A stretch of DNA of 64,000 nucleotides from Tissierella sp. MB52-C2 (GCF_030931715.1 NZ_CP133261.1:3016643-3080642), one strand, 5' to 3'; numbered from the stretch's first letter, positions 1-9,246 are shown. Program-made: numbers and translations. Notes: a model not told the origin generated them from the sequence alone.

Positions 1-1158
1 GTTTAATTTTCTCTTTCTAATGATAAAATAATCTACTACAAGTACTGCAAATATAGGTCCTAAGAACGCTGAATATATTTGAACGAATAATGACAATCCA
101 CCCGCTGATTCTGGTCTTACTAGCAACCATGGGAATGTACATATAGATAAAATTCCAACTAAAATCGCGGATTTCTTATAAGATATATGGAATGTATCCA
201 TAAGTACATAAACAGGAGGAACTATATTGTTTAGTACATTTGTTGTAACTTGTGCAAATGCAACAAATAGAAGTGTCATAATTGTTAGAAACTGATTATC
301 CATAGCAGTTGAAAATACAGCTACTGGATCATTATTACCTGTTGCGCCCGAAACCATAAGTCCAATTAATCCCATAAATAATGTAGCTGGAAGAATAGAC
401 AACCAATAAAGGCTACCTGTCATAAATGGTTTAGTCTCTCTTTTTAACTCTCTAGAGTAGTCAGAACCATTTAAAATCATAGTAGAATAGATACCTAGAA
501 AAGCTGTAGTTCCACCCCAGAATGGCAATCCCCATGTACCTTCAATATTAGTTATAGTAGCCGCTACTTCTACCCCATATTTTGTATATACAGTATAAAA
601 CATATATCCAAGAGTTCCTAATATAAAGAATACAGCTATATTTTCCAGCCATTTGATTCCGTGGAATCCATTTATAGCTAGAATAACTTGTAATGCAGTG
701 AAAAGAACAAATACTACTGGTAAATTGTCAAATCCTGTTAAAGTTTTTAAACTTACGTTTATAGCACCGGCACCTACCCAAGATTGAAATCCAAACCAAA
801 CAATTGCAGGTATTCCTCTAAGAAAACCTGGAATCTTAACACCTTTAAAACCAAAAGAGCTTCTAGCTTGAACAGTAAAAGGTATCCCATATTTATGTCC
901 AGCAGATCCTGATAATACAAGTGCAATAGCTATAACAGAGCATCCAATTGCCATAGCAAGAATTGCTTGAGTTAAATTTAAAACTCCAATCAAACTAGCT
1001 CCCATGGAAAAAGTTCCTATGGAAACACATCCTCCTAGGAAAGTTGCTAGATAAGAAAGATTATCCATTATTCTTTCTTTCGTTGGTAATAGTTCTGGCT
1101 TAGCCCTCTCCACATATTCCTGATTCAATTCACTCATCTCATGCTCGATTGTAGGCAT
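1..1158 (-). CDS. NCS1-family allantoin/purine permease (3' end cut by window)
   Basis: An integral membrane transporter of the nucleobase:cation symporter-1 family, probably importing allantoin or a related purine product across the cytoplasmic membrane. The frame is open from ATG at 1158 (minus strand) to the window edge, 386 codons. It has an N-terminal hydrophilic stretch followed by many hydrophobic segments. Family-like features are the early GASLIGVLNL and GIPFTVQARSSFG region and the later GAGAIN and NGSDYSREL motifs. An RBS (GGAGGG) lies 6-11 nt upstream. It follows the allantoinase gene by only 15 nt, so it is co-transcribed with allC and allB, and that context is the main support for allantoin as substrate; uracil or cytosine cannot be excluded. 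The C-terminus lies outside the window. Confidence 0.85.
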   Translation of the reverse strand, partial: MPTIEHEMSELNQEYVERAKPELLPTKERIMDNLSYLATFLGGCVSIGTFSMGASLIGVLNLTQAILAMAIGCSVIAIALVLSGSAGHKYGIPFTVQARSSFGFKGVKIPGFLRGIPAIVWFGFQSWVGAGAINVSLKTLTGFDNLPVVFVLFTALQVILAINGFHGIKWLENIAVFFILGTLGYMFYTVYTKYGVEVAATITNIEGTWGLPFWGGTTAFLGIYSTMILNGSDYSRELKRETKPFMTGSLYWLSILPATLFMGLIGLMVSGATGNNDPVAVFSTAMDNQFLTIMTLLFVAFAQVTTNVLNNIVPPVYVLMDTFHISYKKSAILVGILSICTFPWLLVRPESAGGLSLFVQIYSAFLGPIFAVLVVDYFIIRKRKLN

Positions 1159-1173
1159 TGTTTTCCCTCCATA

Positions 1174-2538
1174 TTAGTTTTCTTTTTTTACTAACTGTCC
1201 ATAACCCTTTTGACCAACTACATTATTTTCTTCTGCTACAACTTCTCCTCTTAAAATAGTACAAACTGGTAATCCTTTTCCTTTTAAACCTACAAATGCT
1301 GAAATCTTGTTGACATATTGTAAAGATTCAGAGGTAATCTCCCACTCCTTCTCTGGATCTAGAATTACAAGATCTGCATCAAAGCCTACTTCAATTGCAC
1401 CTTTTCTTCCATATAGTCCAAAAGCCTTAGCTGGTCCTTCACTTAATGTGCGTGCTAATATGGTTGGAGAATATCCTCTCTTAGCAACTCCTTCGCTAAA
1501 TGTAACCTGCATTACATTTTGAATACCACTGATTCCACCCCATGCACCAAATATGCCATGAGTATTTTCATCTTTTTCTTCAGGAGTACAAGGAGAATGG
1601 TCTGAACTAACACAGCTTAAAGTTCCATTGTCTACATATTCCCACATCTTTTCAACAGCCTCTGCCTCTCTTAGAGGTGGCGCACATTTGAACAAGCTAC
1701 CATTCTTCACAACATCATCTCTATTAAAAGCTAAATAATGACTACAAGTCTCCCCAGTCACATCTACACCTTCTTGTTGTGCTTTTTGAATAACCTTTGC
1801 AACTGCAGGATGACTTACATGACAAATATGAACCTTTACTCCTATTTCTTTTGCTAAATCAATAATATTTTTAGTAGCCATTACTTCAGCTATTAGAGGA
1901 CGGGAATTTAGAAAATCCTCCCATGTTTGTTTCTCTTTTTTCTTTGCTCTTCCTTCTTCCCATTTAATAATGGAATAGTCTTCGCAGTGGAATCCTGCTC
2001 TTGCATCAACAGTCTTTAATAGTTCCAGTGCTTCTCTTACTTGACCCATGGTTAAAGAAACATAGTCTGGTGATACAGGCCCAATAAAAGATTTAAATGC
2101 AACACATCCCTTTTTGTCCAACTCAATTAATGAATTTAAATTATAGTCTACTAACCCTCCCCAAAAACAATAGTCCACATAGGCATTTGGCGAAACAACC
2201 TTATATTTATCATCAAAAATCTTTCCGTCAGTTAATGCAGGTTCATTTTGTAAAGGCATATCTATAATAGTGGTAATACCTCCAACAGCAGCAGCTGATG
2301 TTCCATGTGAATAATCCTCCCTCCATGTATAACCTGGATCATTTAGATGGGCATGAGTGTCAATCCCTCCTGGAAATATGTATTTTCCATTAACATCGAT
2401 AATCTTACTGGCAATTACATCATCTTCTGATGAGATTATTGCAGCTATTCTACCATCTTTTACACAAATGCTACCCTTATAAATTCTCTCTGAAGTAACT
2501 ATAAGTCCATTTTTTACAGCTAAGTCAAACATTGGCAT
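1174..2538 (-). CDS. allB: Allantoinase
   Basis: Hydrolyses allantoin to allantoate in the cytoplasm, the first ring-opening step of this pathway. The 454-residue length is typical of the cyclic amidohydrolase family. The metal-binding HAHLNDPG motif is at residues 62-69, the candidate carbamylated lysine at about K149 (AFKSFIGP), further ligands in FHCEDYS (about H184) and ICHVSHP, and the catalytic aspartate in SSDHSPC. These distinguish allantoinase from dihydroorotase mainly through context and the C-terminal half. A GGAAGGGAAG RBS precedes the first ATG; an ATG two codons later is possible. It sits between allC (92 nt upstream) and the permease (15 nt downstream). Confidence 0.93.
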   Translation of the reverse strand: MPMFDLAVKNGLIVTSERIYKGSICVKDGRIAAIISSEDDVIASKIIDVNGKYIFPGGIDTHAHLNDPGYTWREDYSHGTSAAAVGGITTIIDMPLQNEPALTDGKIFDDKYKVVSPNAYVDYCFWGGLVDYNLNSLIELDKKGCVAFKSFIGPVSPDYVSLTMGQVREALELLKTVDARAGFHCEDYSIIKWEEGRAKKKEKQTWEDFLNSRPLIAEVMATKNIIDLAKEIGVKVHICHVSHPAVAKVIQKAQQEGVDVTGETCSHYLAFNRDDVVKNGSLFKCAPPLREAEAVEKMWEYVDNGTLSCVSSDHSPCTPEEKDENTHGIFGAWGGISGIQNVMQVTFSEGVAKRGYSPTILARTLSEGPAKAFGLYGRKGAIEVGFDADLVILDPEKEWEITSESLQYVNKISAFVGLKGKGLPVCTILRGEVVAEENNVVGQKGYGQLVKKEN

Positions 2539-2630
2539 TCTTCCCTTCCATAAGTAATAGAGTGCTATTATTTTGAACCGTAAACATTAACTAAATCCTT
2601 TCCCCTTTTTTATTTTTATAAAAACCTATA

Positions 2631-3881
2631 TTACTTATATGCTAAATAATATAGAGTCTCTATTAATGCATTGATTCCTTCTACTAAATCCTTAGTTTTT
2701 GTAAATTCATCGGGATTATGGCTTATACCTTTGTGACTTGGAACAAATATTAATGCTGTTGGATACCTTTTTGTAAATATTTGAGCATCGTGGCCTGCAC
2801 CACTATACATTAATTTGTAGTTGAGTCCTTTATTTTTACATTGTTCCTCAATGATTTGTACCAGCTCACTGTCCATAGCTGAGGGTTTACAGCTCATATA
2901 CATTTCTATGCTGGTCTTTAAATCCATTTTATTAGATACTTCTCTTACAATGTTCTCTATATCTTCTGTAAATTTAACTAGCATTTCTTCACATATATGT
3001 CTTACATCTAAGGAGAATATTGTTTTGCCAGGGACTACATTTACAGTATTAGGAACTAGTTTCATACTTCCTATTGTGGCTACTAAGGGCTCTCCATACT
3101 CTATGGATCTATCTAAAATTTGTTGTATCATTTTAGTTGAGCCATGAAGAGAATCTTTTCTATATTTCATAGGAGTAGTACCTGCATGGTTTGACTCTCC
3201 TACTACTTCTATTGTGAATCTTCTTTGTCCTACTATATGCTCCACTATACCAATAGATTTTCCTTCAATCTCCAATACTCCCCCTTGCTCTACATGGAGT
3301 TCTATAAACGCCTTTATATCATTTCTTCCTTGATCTTTTGCATCCTTGAAATCAAATCCTGCATTATGCATGGTATCTACAAAGCTTATACATTTCACAT
3401 CTTTTAAATCCTTTACATCTTCTCGACTTACATTACCAATAATATTTCTCGAACCCCAGAATGTATATGGAAAACGACTTCCTTCCTCCTCTGCTATGGA
3501 AACTACCTCTATATTCCTAAGAGGTTCTCCATAGATGCTTCTTAAATACTCCATTGCAATAATTCCACCAATAATACCTAATTGACCATCAAATTTTCCT
3601 CCATTTACTACTGTATCTATATGAGAGCCTGTTAAAATAGTTTCGTCCTTATATGTTGTTCCTTCTAACCTTCCAAAAGTATTCCCTACTTCATCTTGAT
3701 AAGCTTCAAAGCCTTTTTCTCTCAATAATTCTAATAATGAATTTTGAGTTTCTACCCACTCCTCTGTATATAATAGTCTTGAAATTCCTCCCTTATGGTC
3801 TTTACCATATTGGCTTATCCAATCTAATAAATTGACTATTTCAGTTTCCATATAACTTGAGTCAAGTTCCTTAATGCTCAC
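2631..3881 (-). CDS. allC: Allantoate amidohydrolase (M20 family)
   Basis: A Zn- or Mn-dependent amidohydrolase of the M20/hydantoinase-carbamoylase family, expected to convert allantoate to ureidoglycine, CO2 and ammonia. At 416 residues it is full length. Seen motifs: GSHIDTV (first metal ligand and adjacent Asp), IAEEEGSRF (catalytic Glu pair), ELHVEQGGVLE, SNHAGTTPM (substrate and dimer-interface region) and GAGHDAQIF near the C-terminus. It starts with GTG after a strong GGAGGGG RBS. It is the first gene of the allC-allB-permease unit; its promoter must lie in 3882-4010, where repeated TTATCC/GGATAA boxes are present. Beta-ureidopropionase or N-carbamoyl amino acid hydrolase are the alternatives, disfavoured by the neighbours. 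Confidence 0.9.
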   Translation of the reverse strand: MSIKELDSSYMETEIVNLLDWISQYGKDHKGGISRLLYTEEWVETQNSLLELLREKGFEAYQDEVGNTFGRLEGTTYKDETILTGSHIDTVVNGGKFDGQLGIIGGIIAMEYLRSIYGEPLRNIEVVSIAEEEGSRFPYTFWGSRNIIGNVSREDVKDLKDVKCISFVDTMHNAGFDFKDAKDQGRNDIKAFIELHVEQGGVLEIEGKSIGIVEHIVGQRRFTIEVVGESNHAGTTPMKYRKDSLHGSTKMIQQILDRSIEYGEPLVATIGSMKLVPNTVNVVPGKTIFSLDVRHICEEMLVKFTEDIENIVREVSNKMDLKTSIEMYMSCKPSAMDSELVQIIEEQCKNKGLNYKLMYSGAGHDAQIFTKRYPTALIFVPSHKGISHNPDEFTKTKDLVEGINALIETLYYLAYK

Positions 3882-3948
3882 CCGCTCCCCTCCTTCTTCA
3901 TATATTTTTCTATTTAAATAGATTATATTATTTTTAACAAAGTTTTCC

Positions 3949-3978
3949 TTATCCTTTATGGATAAAAGAAATTTATCC
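3949..3978. promoter_or_regulatory. Alternating TTATCC / GGATAA boxes upstream of allC (candidate operator)
   Basis: TTATCC at 3949-3954, GGATAA at 3960-3965 and TTATCC at 3973-3978 form two nested inverted repeats, the second being GGATAAA-N5-TTTATCC. They lie about 70-100 bp upstream of the allC start. Related GATAAA half sites occur in the divergent promoter region at 5649-5686. Binding by the local PucR-type regulator is inference only. Confidence 0.45.
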
Positions 3979-4011
3979 TTTTATCTTGTTAATATAAAAA
4001 CAATTATCTAC

Positions 4012-4050
4012 AAAAAACACCTTATGCTTTTAAAGCATAAGGTGTTTTTT
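4012..4050 (-). terminator. Rho-independent terminator after the aminotransferase gene
   Basis: An inverted repeat built on ACACCTTATGC and GCATAAGGTGT with A-runs and T-runs on both sides, so it can work in both directions. It lies 10 nt beyond the stop codon at 4060 and separates the pucG-cupin unit from the allC-allB-permease unit. Confidence 0.85.
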
Positions 4051-4059
4051 ATTTATCTA

Positions 4060-5199
4060 TTATCTTAAATTGTCTAGTAAAGTACCTACGCCTTTACCAA
4101 CTTCAAAATCAATTCCACATCTTATTAATGTTCTCTCTATAGCTCCCATAACTGATATTAGATAATGTTCATCTATATTTCCCATATGTCCGAACCTAAA
4201 CATCTTACCTGCATAAGCTCCAAGCCCACCTGCTACAACAGCACCTTCTTCTGCAAGTATTTTTCTAAACTCTGCATCATCTATACCATCCATATATAAC
4301 ACATTTGATAAAGTAACAGCTCTATATTCTTTATTTGCAAGAAGAGTGAATCCTAAAGATTCAAGACCTGCCTGTGTTGCCCTTGCAAATTTAATATGTC
4401 TATTATATCTATTTTCGATGCCTTCTTTTTTAATTATGTTCACTGATTCCTTAAGAGCCCAAATAAGGTTTACCGCTGGAGTTGCAAAATATTTTGATGG
4501 ATCTTCCATTATTGGTATCCATTTTTCAAAGTCAATATAATAATCTGGAATGGTACCAAAGGACTTTCTTCTAGCTAAAGCCTTTTCACCTGCCCAAAGA
4601 ATTGCCAATCCTGGACATACTCCAAAGGCTTTTTGTGATCCTGTTAGAAGAATATCTATATTCATAGAATTTAATTTTTCCGGTTCAGCTGCTGTTGCAC
4701 ATACTCCATCTACAATATATAAAGTATCAGGGAATTTTTTCATCATCTCACCTATTTCAGCTACTGGCGCAGCTACTCCCGTTGAAGTATCTACATGAGT
4801 CACTGTTATGGCATTATAATGCTTTTCTGATAACTTTTTTTCAATATCAGAAACTGACACTATCTCTCCCCACTTTGCCTCTATTACATCTACATTAATT
4901 CCTCTTCTTTCGCAGATTTCAATAAATCTATTTCCAAAAAATCCATTCGATATAATAAGTATATTATCTCCACTTCTCATGGTATTTGCTATGGACATTT
5001 CCATAGCCATAGTACCTGTACCAGCTATTACAAATACTTGCCCTGTTGCATCCCATAGCTCCATCATATCATTCAAAAGCTCTTTATAATCCTTTACGAA
5101 ATTAGGATCTCCAAAGGCAACAATTTCTCTTCCCATTTCATCTTGAATACTTTTAACTACAGGTGTTGGACCTGGTATTGCTACTAATTTTTGTACCAT
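4060..5199 (-). CDS. pucG: (S)-ureidoglycine:glyoxylate aminotransferase-type class V PLP enzyme
   Basis: A PLP-dependent class V aminotransferase of the alanine:glyoxylate/PucG group, 379 residues. In purine catabolism PucG transfers the amino group of ureidoglycine to glyoxylate, giving glycine. Seen: the N-terminal PGPTPV typical of the group, the GTGTMAME phosphate-binding turn, the VDGVCA Asp region, and the Schiff-base lysine in GSQKAFG (about K190). An AGGAGG RBS sits before ATG. It pairs with the small cupin gene 26 nt upstream and ends at a terminator. Context in an allantoin cluster supports PucG; alanine-glyoxylate or serine-pyruvate transaminase is the alternative. Confidence 0.85.
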   Translation of the reverse strand: MVQKLVAIPGPTPVVKSIQDEMGREIVAFGDPNFVKDYKELLNDMMELWDATGQVFVIAGTGTMAMEMSIANTMRSGDNILIISNGFFGNRFIEICERRGINVDVIEAKWGEIVSVSDIEKKLSEKHYNAITVTHVDTSTGVAAPVAEIGEMMKKFPDTLYIVDGVCATAAEPEKLNSMNIDILLTGSQKAFGVCPGLAILWAGEKALARRKSFGTIPDYYIDFEKWIPIMEDPSKYFATPAVNLIWALKESVNIIKKEGIENRYNRHIKFARATQAGLESLGFTLLANKEYRAVTLSNVLYMDGIDDAEFRKILAEEGAVVAGGLGAYAGKMFRFGHMGNIDEHYLISVMGAIERTLIRCGIDFEVGKGVGTLLDNLR

Positions 5200-5225
5200 A
5201 ACTATACCTCCTAATATTTTATAAT

Positions 5226-5573
5226 TTAACTATATAAAATTAACATAATATATTCTAAATCCTCTTCCCCCATTGATTCAATTGAATGTGCATCACCATC
5301 TCTACATATGGCTAAGTCTCCTGGTTCAAGAACTGTCTCTTCCCCATTATCATTATATAATGCCTTACCTCTTATTATAAAATATGCCTCTTGATCCCCT
5401 TCATGAGTATGATAGCCAATAGAGTTACCTGGTTTTATAATTGATTTTCCATATAACCTTCCCTTCCCTAAAAAGTCCTCATGTTCAAAGAAGTTGATTA
5501 CAGTTACATATCCTTTCCCGCCTTTGAGTCCATCTATTACCTCTATATTATAATCATTAAAACGTCTTATCAC
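5226..5573 (-). CDS. Small single-domain cupin protein
   Basis: A 115-residue cytoplasmic protein with one cupin barrel. The two cupin motifs are visible: GYHTHEGDQEAYFIIRG (metal-binding His/Glu set) and GDLAICRDGDAHSIES. It starts at GTG after GGGGGCGAG. It is the first gene of the unit with pucG and is divergent from allE, so it probably acts in ureidoglycine/ureidoglycolate chemistry, or as a metal-dependent accessory isomerase. The family is too broad to name a reaction. Confidence 0.8.
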   Translation of the reverse strand: MIRRFNDYNIEVIDGLKGGKGYVTVINFFEHEDFLGKGRLYGKSIIKPGNSIGYHTHEGDQEAYFIIRGKALYNDNGEETVLEPGDLAICRDGDAHSIESMGEEDLEYIMLILYS

Positions 5574-5667
5574 CTTCTCGCCCCCTTATTTTATTGAGTA
5601 GGTTTGTTTCTATATATTAATTGTACATCTTAGTCAAATTAAATTAAGGATAAAAAGTTGTTTTATT

Positions 5668-5686
5668 TTTATCAATATTTGATAAA
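5668..5686. promoter_or_regulatory. Perfect palindrome in the cupin/allE divergent promoter region
   Basis: TTTATCAATATTTGATAAA is an 8-bp perfect inverted repeat around TAT, midway between the divergent cupin (5573) and allE (5766) starts. The GATAAA half site recurs at 5649-5654 and in the boxes upstream of allC, so a shared regulator is plausible. Confidence 0.5.
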
Positions 5687-5765
5687 GCCTTTTATTAGTA
5701 ATAAGTTTAATATTATACTTAGTAAGTATCAATAAATGTAATAAATATCGAAAGGAGAATTGATA

Positions 5766-6530
5766 ATGGGTTATCGTAATGATTTATTAAGTAGTAGATC
5801 AATTATAAAACACGGCAGCTATGCCTTAATTACACCAGAAGGACTTGTTAATAATGTTATTCCATATTTTGAAAAATGTACGATTAGTATAGTGGCTTCT
5901 CCCAAATTAGGTGCAAGTTTCGTTCAGTATCTAGTAAAAATGGAAGCTGACGGAAAAACTACTAAAGGCTTTGGAGGCAATGGTATTGAAACCTTTGTAT
6001 ATGTAGTATCAGGAAATCTAACTGTTACTGTAGATGGAGTTAAGTATGAATTAGCTGAAGGGGGATATGTATATTCCCCACCGAATCTCAGTATGATCCT
6101 TGAAAACAATTCAAATAATACTACAGAGCTTGTACTTTATAAACAAAGATATATCCCTGTTGAAGGAATAAAAGAACCTTGGGTTGTATGTAATAATGTT
6201 AACAGCTTAGAAGCAATATTTTATGATGGAATGGAAGATGTTACAATGATAGATTTACTCCCCACAGACATATCCTTTGATATGAACTTCCACATACTTA
6301 CATTTAAACCAGGAGGTTCACACCCATTTATTGAGACCCATGTTCAAGAACATGGAGCATATTTATTGTCAGGAGAAGGTATATACAACTTAGACAATAA
6401 TTGGGTTGGAGTTAAAAAAGGTGACTTTATATGGATGGGACCTTATGTACAACAAGCCACTTATGCCGTTGGCTATGAACCTCTATCATATGTTTATTCT
6501 AAGGATTGCAACAGAGACCCAGAAATATAG
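5766..6530 (+). CDS. allE: (S)-ureidoglycine aminohydrolase (bicupin)
   Basis: A two-cupin protein of the YlbA/AllE/UGHY family that releases ammonia from ureidoglycine to give ureidoglycolate, using a bound Mn2+. It has 254 residues, the usual size. The N-terminal cupin covers about residues 45-125 (GIETFVYVVSGNLTV, then GGYVYSPPN). The C-terminal cupin covers about 170-245, where ETHVQEHGAYLLSGEG carries the metal ligands and GDFIWMGPYVQQ follows. I chose ATG at 5766: AAGGAG ends 8 nt before it, whereas the upstream TTG at 5760 is only 2 nt from the RBS. It is divergent from the pucG unit and convergent with pucR. Confidence 0.92.
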   Translation: MGYRNDLLSSRSIIKHGSYALITPEGLVNNVIPYFEKCTISIVASPKLGASFVQYLVKMEADGKTTKGFGGNGIETFVYVVSGNLTVTVDGVKYELAEGGYVYSPPNLSMILENNSNNTTELVLYKQRYIPVEGIKEPWVVCNNVNSLEAIFYDGMEDVTMIDLLPTDISFDMNFHILTFKPGGSHPFIETHVQEHGAYLLSGEGIYNLDNNWVGVKKGDFIWMGPYVQQATYAVGYEPLSYVYSKDCNRDPEI

Positions 6531-6540
6531 TTTAATCCAT

Positions 6541-6588
6541 AATAAATTAAAATGGCTTCCTCAATTTAGGAAGCCATTTTAATTTATT
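6541..6588. terminator. Bidirectional terminator between allE and pucR
   Basis: A 21-bp perfect inverted repeat (core ATGGCTTCCT / AGGAAGCCAT) with a 6-nt loop and A/T runs on both sides. It overlaps the pucR stop codon and serves both convergent genes. Confidence 0.9.
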
Positions 6589-8234
6589 ATACGAAGTATC
6601 TTTAGTCCTATTTCCATTTCAAGCATATTTGCCCTATCATCTATATCTAATTTTGTTAATTCCCTTATCCTATTTAATCTATATAACACAGTCTTATAGT
6701 GAACGTATAATTCCTCGGCAGTTTTTACTGCATTTAAATTACAAGATAAATATTTTTCCAGAGTATTCAAAAGCTCATTATTCTTATCTTTGTCATAGTC
6801 TCTAAGTACTAATAAAGAAGGATGAACAAACCGTCTTAATGCTTCTCTATCTTCATATCCACATAAAAGCTTGTATATTCCTAATTCATCAAATACCGTA
6901 ATAGAATTAGTTCCTAGTATCTTGTGCCCATAATCTACTGCATCCTTAGCCTCAGAATAAGATTTACTTATTTCAATTGGATTGTTTGCTACCCCACCTA
7001 TACCTATTGATATATTTACATTGCCTATTTCATTATGAATAACCTTTTTAAGCTCTAAACTAAAATCCTTAATTGTATCATAAGTTCCCTTTAAACTTAT
7101 GTCATTTACCAAAGGCCATAACATAATTATATAATCCCCTTTATTAATAGAGATATAGTCCGTAACATAATAATAAGATACCCTCTCTATCCTTTTTTTT
7201 ATCTTTTCCATTAAAGAATGGAGTCCTTCTGATGGAGTTTTCCTACAAGAAATATAGTTTTCGTATTCACTTATACCTATAATATTTACTATGAATTTTC
7301 TCTTTAGATTCCAACCTAATATATTTGCCCTATTAAAAATACTATCTTCAGATTCAAATCTACCATTGATTAAATCATCCATTAAATCCCCTTTATATTT
7401 TAATTCCACTTCTTTAACTGCTACGTCTTTTAACATCTCTAGCTTTAAAGTGGTTGCTGCAGTCTCTAAGGCAATAAAATCTAAATCCTCCATTATTCTA
7501 TTTTTTTCCACTACCCCTAAATATCCATTTATTCCATTTAGCAATTGAATTGGCTCTATTATTACAGGGTGTACCTCATCATTTTCATCTAAAAATTTTA
7601 TCCTTAGACTATAGATTGGATATTCTTTTTCTACTAAACCCTTGATCTCATCATCAAGTATTTCTATATTCCTATATTTATCATTATTCCATGCTATAGG
7701 ATTGAATTCACTATTAAAAATCATTACTGGGTTCTCTACTAAATCACCAAGGGTCTTGGCCACAGAGGATATCCCTTTCATTTCAAGGGATAGCTTAGTA
7801 AACCTCTTATGACAATCCTTATAATAATTAAGCTTATTCACTTGATCATTAAATATTTCCCCCATTACAGGGTAGGTAATATCTATATACTTCGTATCTC
7901 CTGTTATTTCAATGATTGGAAAATCTAATTCATCTGCCAATTCAATTACTTCATTAGGTATAGAAGTTAAAAATCTAGACGTTTTAATTATTAGCGCGGC
8001 AGCTCCCTTTTCCGCTAGTTTTTGTACAAGACTTTTTTGCGTTTCTATATCCTTATCAATTGAATAAAAACTAGTTAATAGAAGTTCTCCCCCTTTAATC
8101 CAATTGACTATATCCGGCCTCTCTATTATTGTAATGCCTTCCACATAGATATTTTTATTTTCAACTGTTCCTGCCACTAATCTTGCATTCTTAAAACAAG
8201 ACATCTTGATTAATCCACTAAGTAGTATGCCCAT
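6579..8234 (-). CDS. PucR-family purine catabolism regulator
   Basis: A DNA-binding regulator of the PucR/CdaR group, 551 residues. The N-terminal PucR domain (about 1-130) carries the typical LVAG opening and PEIVNWIKGGELLLT-like stretch. A middle GGDEF-like CdaR domain follows (about 270-420). The C-terminal PucR helix-turn-helix is at about 490-545 (AEELYVHYKTVLYRLNRIREL). The start is ATG at 8234, with an AGAGAGG upstream. It sits at the end of the allantoin cluster and is the obvious candidate to sense a pathway intermediate and control both promoters. Activator or repressor cannot be told from sequence. Confidence 0.88.
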   Translation of the reverse strand: MGILLSGLIKMSCFKNARLVAGTVENKNIYVEGITIIERPDIVNWIKGGELLLTSFYSIDKDIETQKSLVQKLAEKGAAALIIKTSRFLTSIPNEVIELADELDFPIIEITGDTKYIDITYPVMGEIFNDQVNKLNYYKDCHKRFTKLSLEMKGISSVAKTLGDLVENPVMIFNSEFNPIAWNNDKYRNIEILDDEIKGLVEKEYPIYSLRIKFLDENDEVHPVIIEPIQLLNGINGYLGVVEKNRIMEDLDFIALETAATTLKLEMLKDVAVKEVELKYKGDLMDDLINGRFESEDSIFNRANILGWNLKRKFIVNIIGISEYENYISCRKTPSEGLHSLMEKIKKRIERVSYYYVTDYISINKGDYIIMLWPLVNDISLKGTYDTIKDFSLELKKVIHNEIGNVNISIGIGGVANNPIEISKSYSEAKDAVDYGHKILGTNSITVFDELGIYKLLCGYEDREALRRFVHPSLLVLRDYDKDKNNELLNTLEKYLSCNLNAVKTAEELYVHYKTVLYRLNRIRELTKLDIDDRANMLEMEIGLKILRIIN

Positions 8235-8274
8235 GGCGCACCTCTCTTTAATCTAGTAATCTCTTAATTGTTTC

Positions 8275-9126
8275 TTATTTAATGCCACCAAGTATCTTTC
8301 TTATTGCCCCGCCTGTAATATTTATATTTTTACTTATTTCCTCTGTGGTATATCCATGACTTAATGCTTCACAAGCATACTCTTGCTTATATTTTACTAA
8401 ATATCTTTTTCTGGAACCTTCTTTAATTAATTTGTAATCTGATATTGTTTTACAAACTGATTTTAATATATCATCAAGAGAAATTTTTTTTTGGCGCTTA
8501 TTCTCTTTATTTAATGCTTCCTTAAATTCTTCATTACCTATAAATTCTACTTGTTCAAACTCTTCTTTTAGTATTTTATAATCTTCTAGAGGTTGATCCA
8601 TCAATTCCTCATACTTTTTTATAGCTTGTAGCCTATCTATTGAAAGCATCTCTAATAATTCTTCAATATTTATTAGATTACCTACATTCATTCTATAAAA
8701 CACATCTGAGCTCCATTTATATTTGGTCATGGAATTACAGATACTATTATATACTGGGTTATTATGTATATATCTTATTAGTCCTATAAGATATGATTCA
8801 TTTTGAACTAAAATACTTCTATATCTACCTTTAAAGGGAGAGCCTGTTCTTTCTTTTTTCCTATTATAATATTTAGCATATCTAGTATTTATCCTATGCA
8901 TTATACGACTTATGGAAATGTTGTGGGTTTTTATGACAAAATGGTAGTGATTATCCATTATAGCATAGGCTAATAAATAAAAATCAAACATCTCCTTTAC
9001 TTCACCCATGATCTTTAATAGTTCTATTTTATCTTCGTCTCCCTCAAAAATAAAAGCCTTATTATTACCCCTATGAATGATATGATATATTGCACCGTAA
9101 TATTCTATCCTCGGCCTTCTTCCCAC
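8275..9126 (-). CDS. REP-associated tyrosine transposase-like protein (Y1/IS200 superfamily, HUH)
   Basis: A 283-residue Y1-type HUH nuclease of the RAYT (TnpA-REP) group. Seen: the GRRPR N-terminus and YHIIHRGNN typical of RAYTs, the HUH metal motif in MDNHYHFVIK, the catalytic Tyr helix in NTRYAKYYNRK, GSPFKGRYRS, and a C-terminal helix-turn-helix (YTTEEISKNINITGGAIRKIL). The GTG at 9126 is chosen because GGAGGG lies 6 nt upstream; a longer frame to 9150 has no RBS. RAYTs are usually immobile single-copy genes that act on REP palindromes in DNA. A perfect 31-nt palindrome lies 90 bp upstream. Confidence 0.88.
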   Translation of the reverse strand: MGRRPRIEYYGAIYHIIHRGNNKAFIFEGDEDKIELLKIMGEVKEMFDFYLLAYAIMDNHYHFVIKTHNISISRIMHRINTRYAKYYNRKKERTGSPFKGRYRSILVQNESYLIGLIRYIHNNPVYNSICNSMTKYKWSSDVFYRMNVGNLINIEELLEMLSIDRLQAIKKYEELMDQPLEDYKILKEEFEQVEFIGNEEFKEALNKENKRQKKISLDDILKSVCKTISDYKLIKEGSRKRYLVKYKQEYACEALSHGYTTEEISKNINITGGAIRKILGGIK

Positions 9127-9215
9127 AATACTCCCTCCTACAATAAACACTACATTATATATTCAACAAAAATTTCTAAAATCCTCTATTTTTATTAATA
9201 AAATTTAAAATAAGT

Positions 9216-9246
9216 AACAAAAACGGTGCCAGGCACCGTTTTTGTT
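9216..9246. repeat. Perfect palindrome with GGTGCCAGGCACC core, REP-like
   Basis: Two 15-nt arms that are perfect inverted repeats around one A (core ACGGTGCC-A-GGCACCGT, flanked by A and T runs). It is just upstream of the RAYT-type gene. Such GTGCC/GGCAC palindromes are the usual partners of RAYT proteins, so this is a candidate substrate. A terminator role is also possible from the A/T-flanked stem. Confidence 0.75.
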
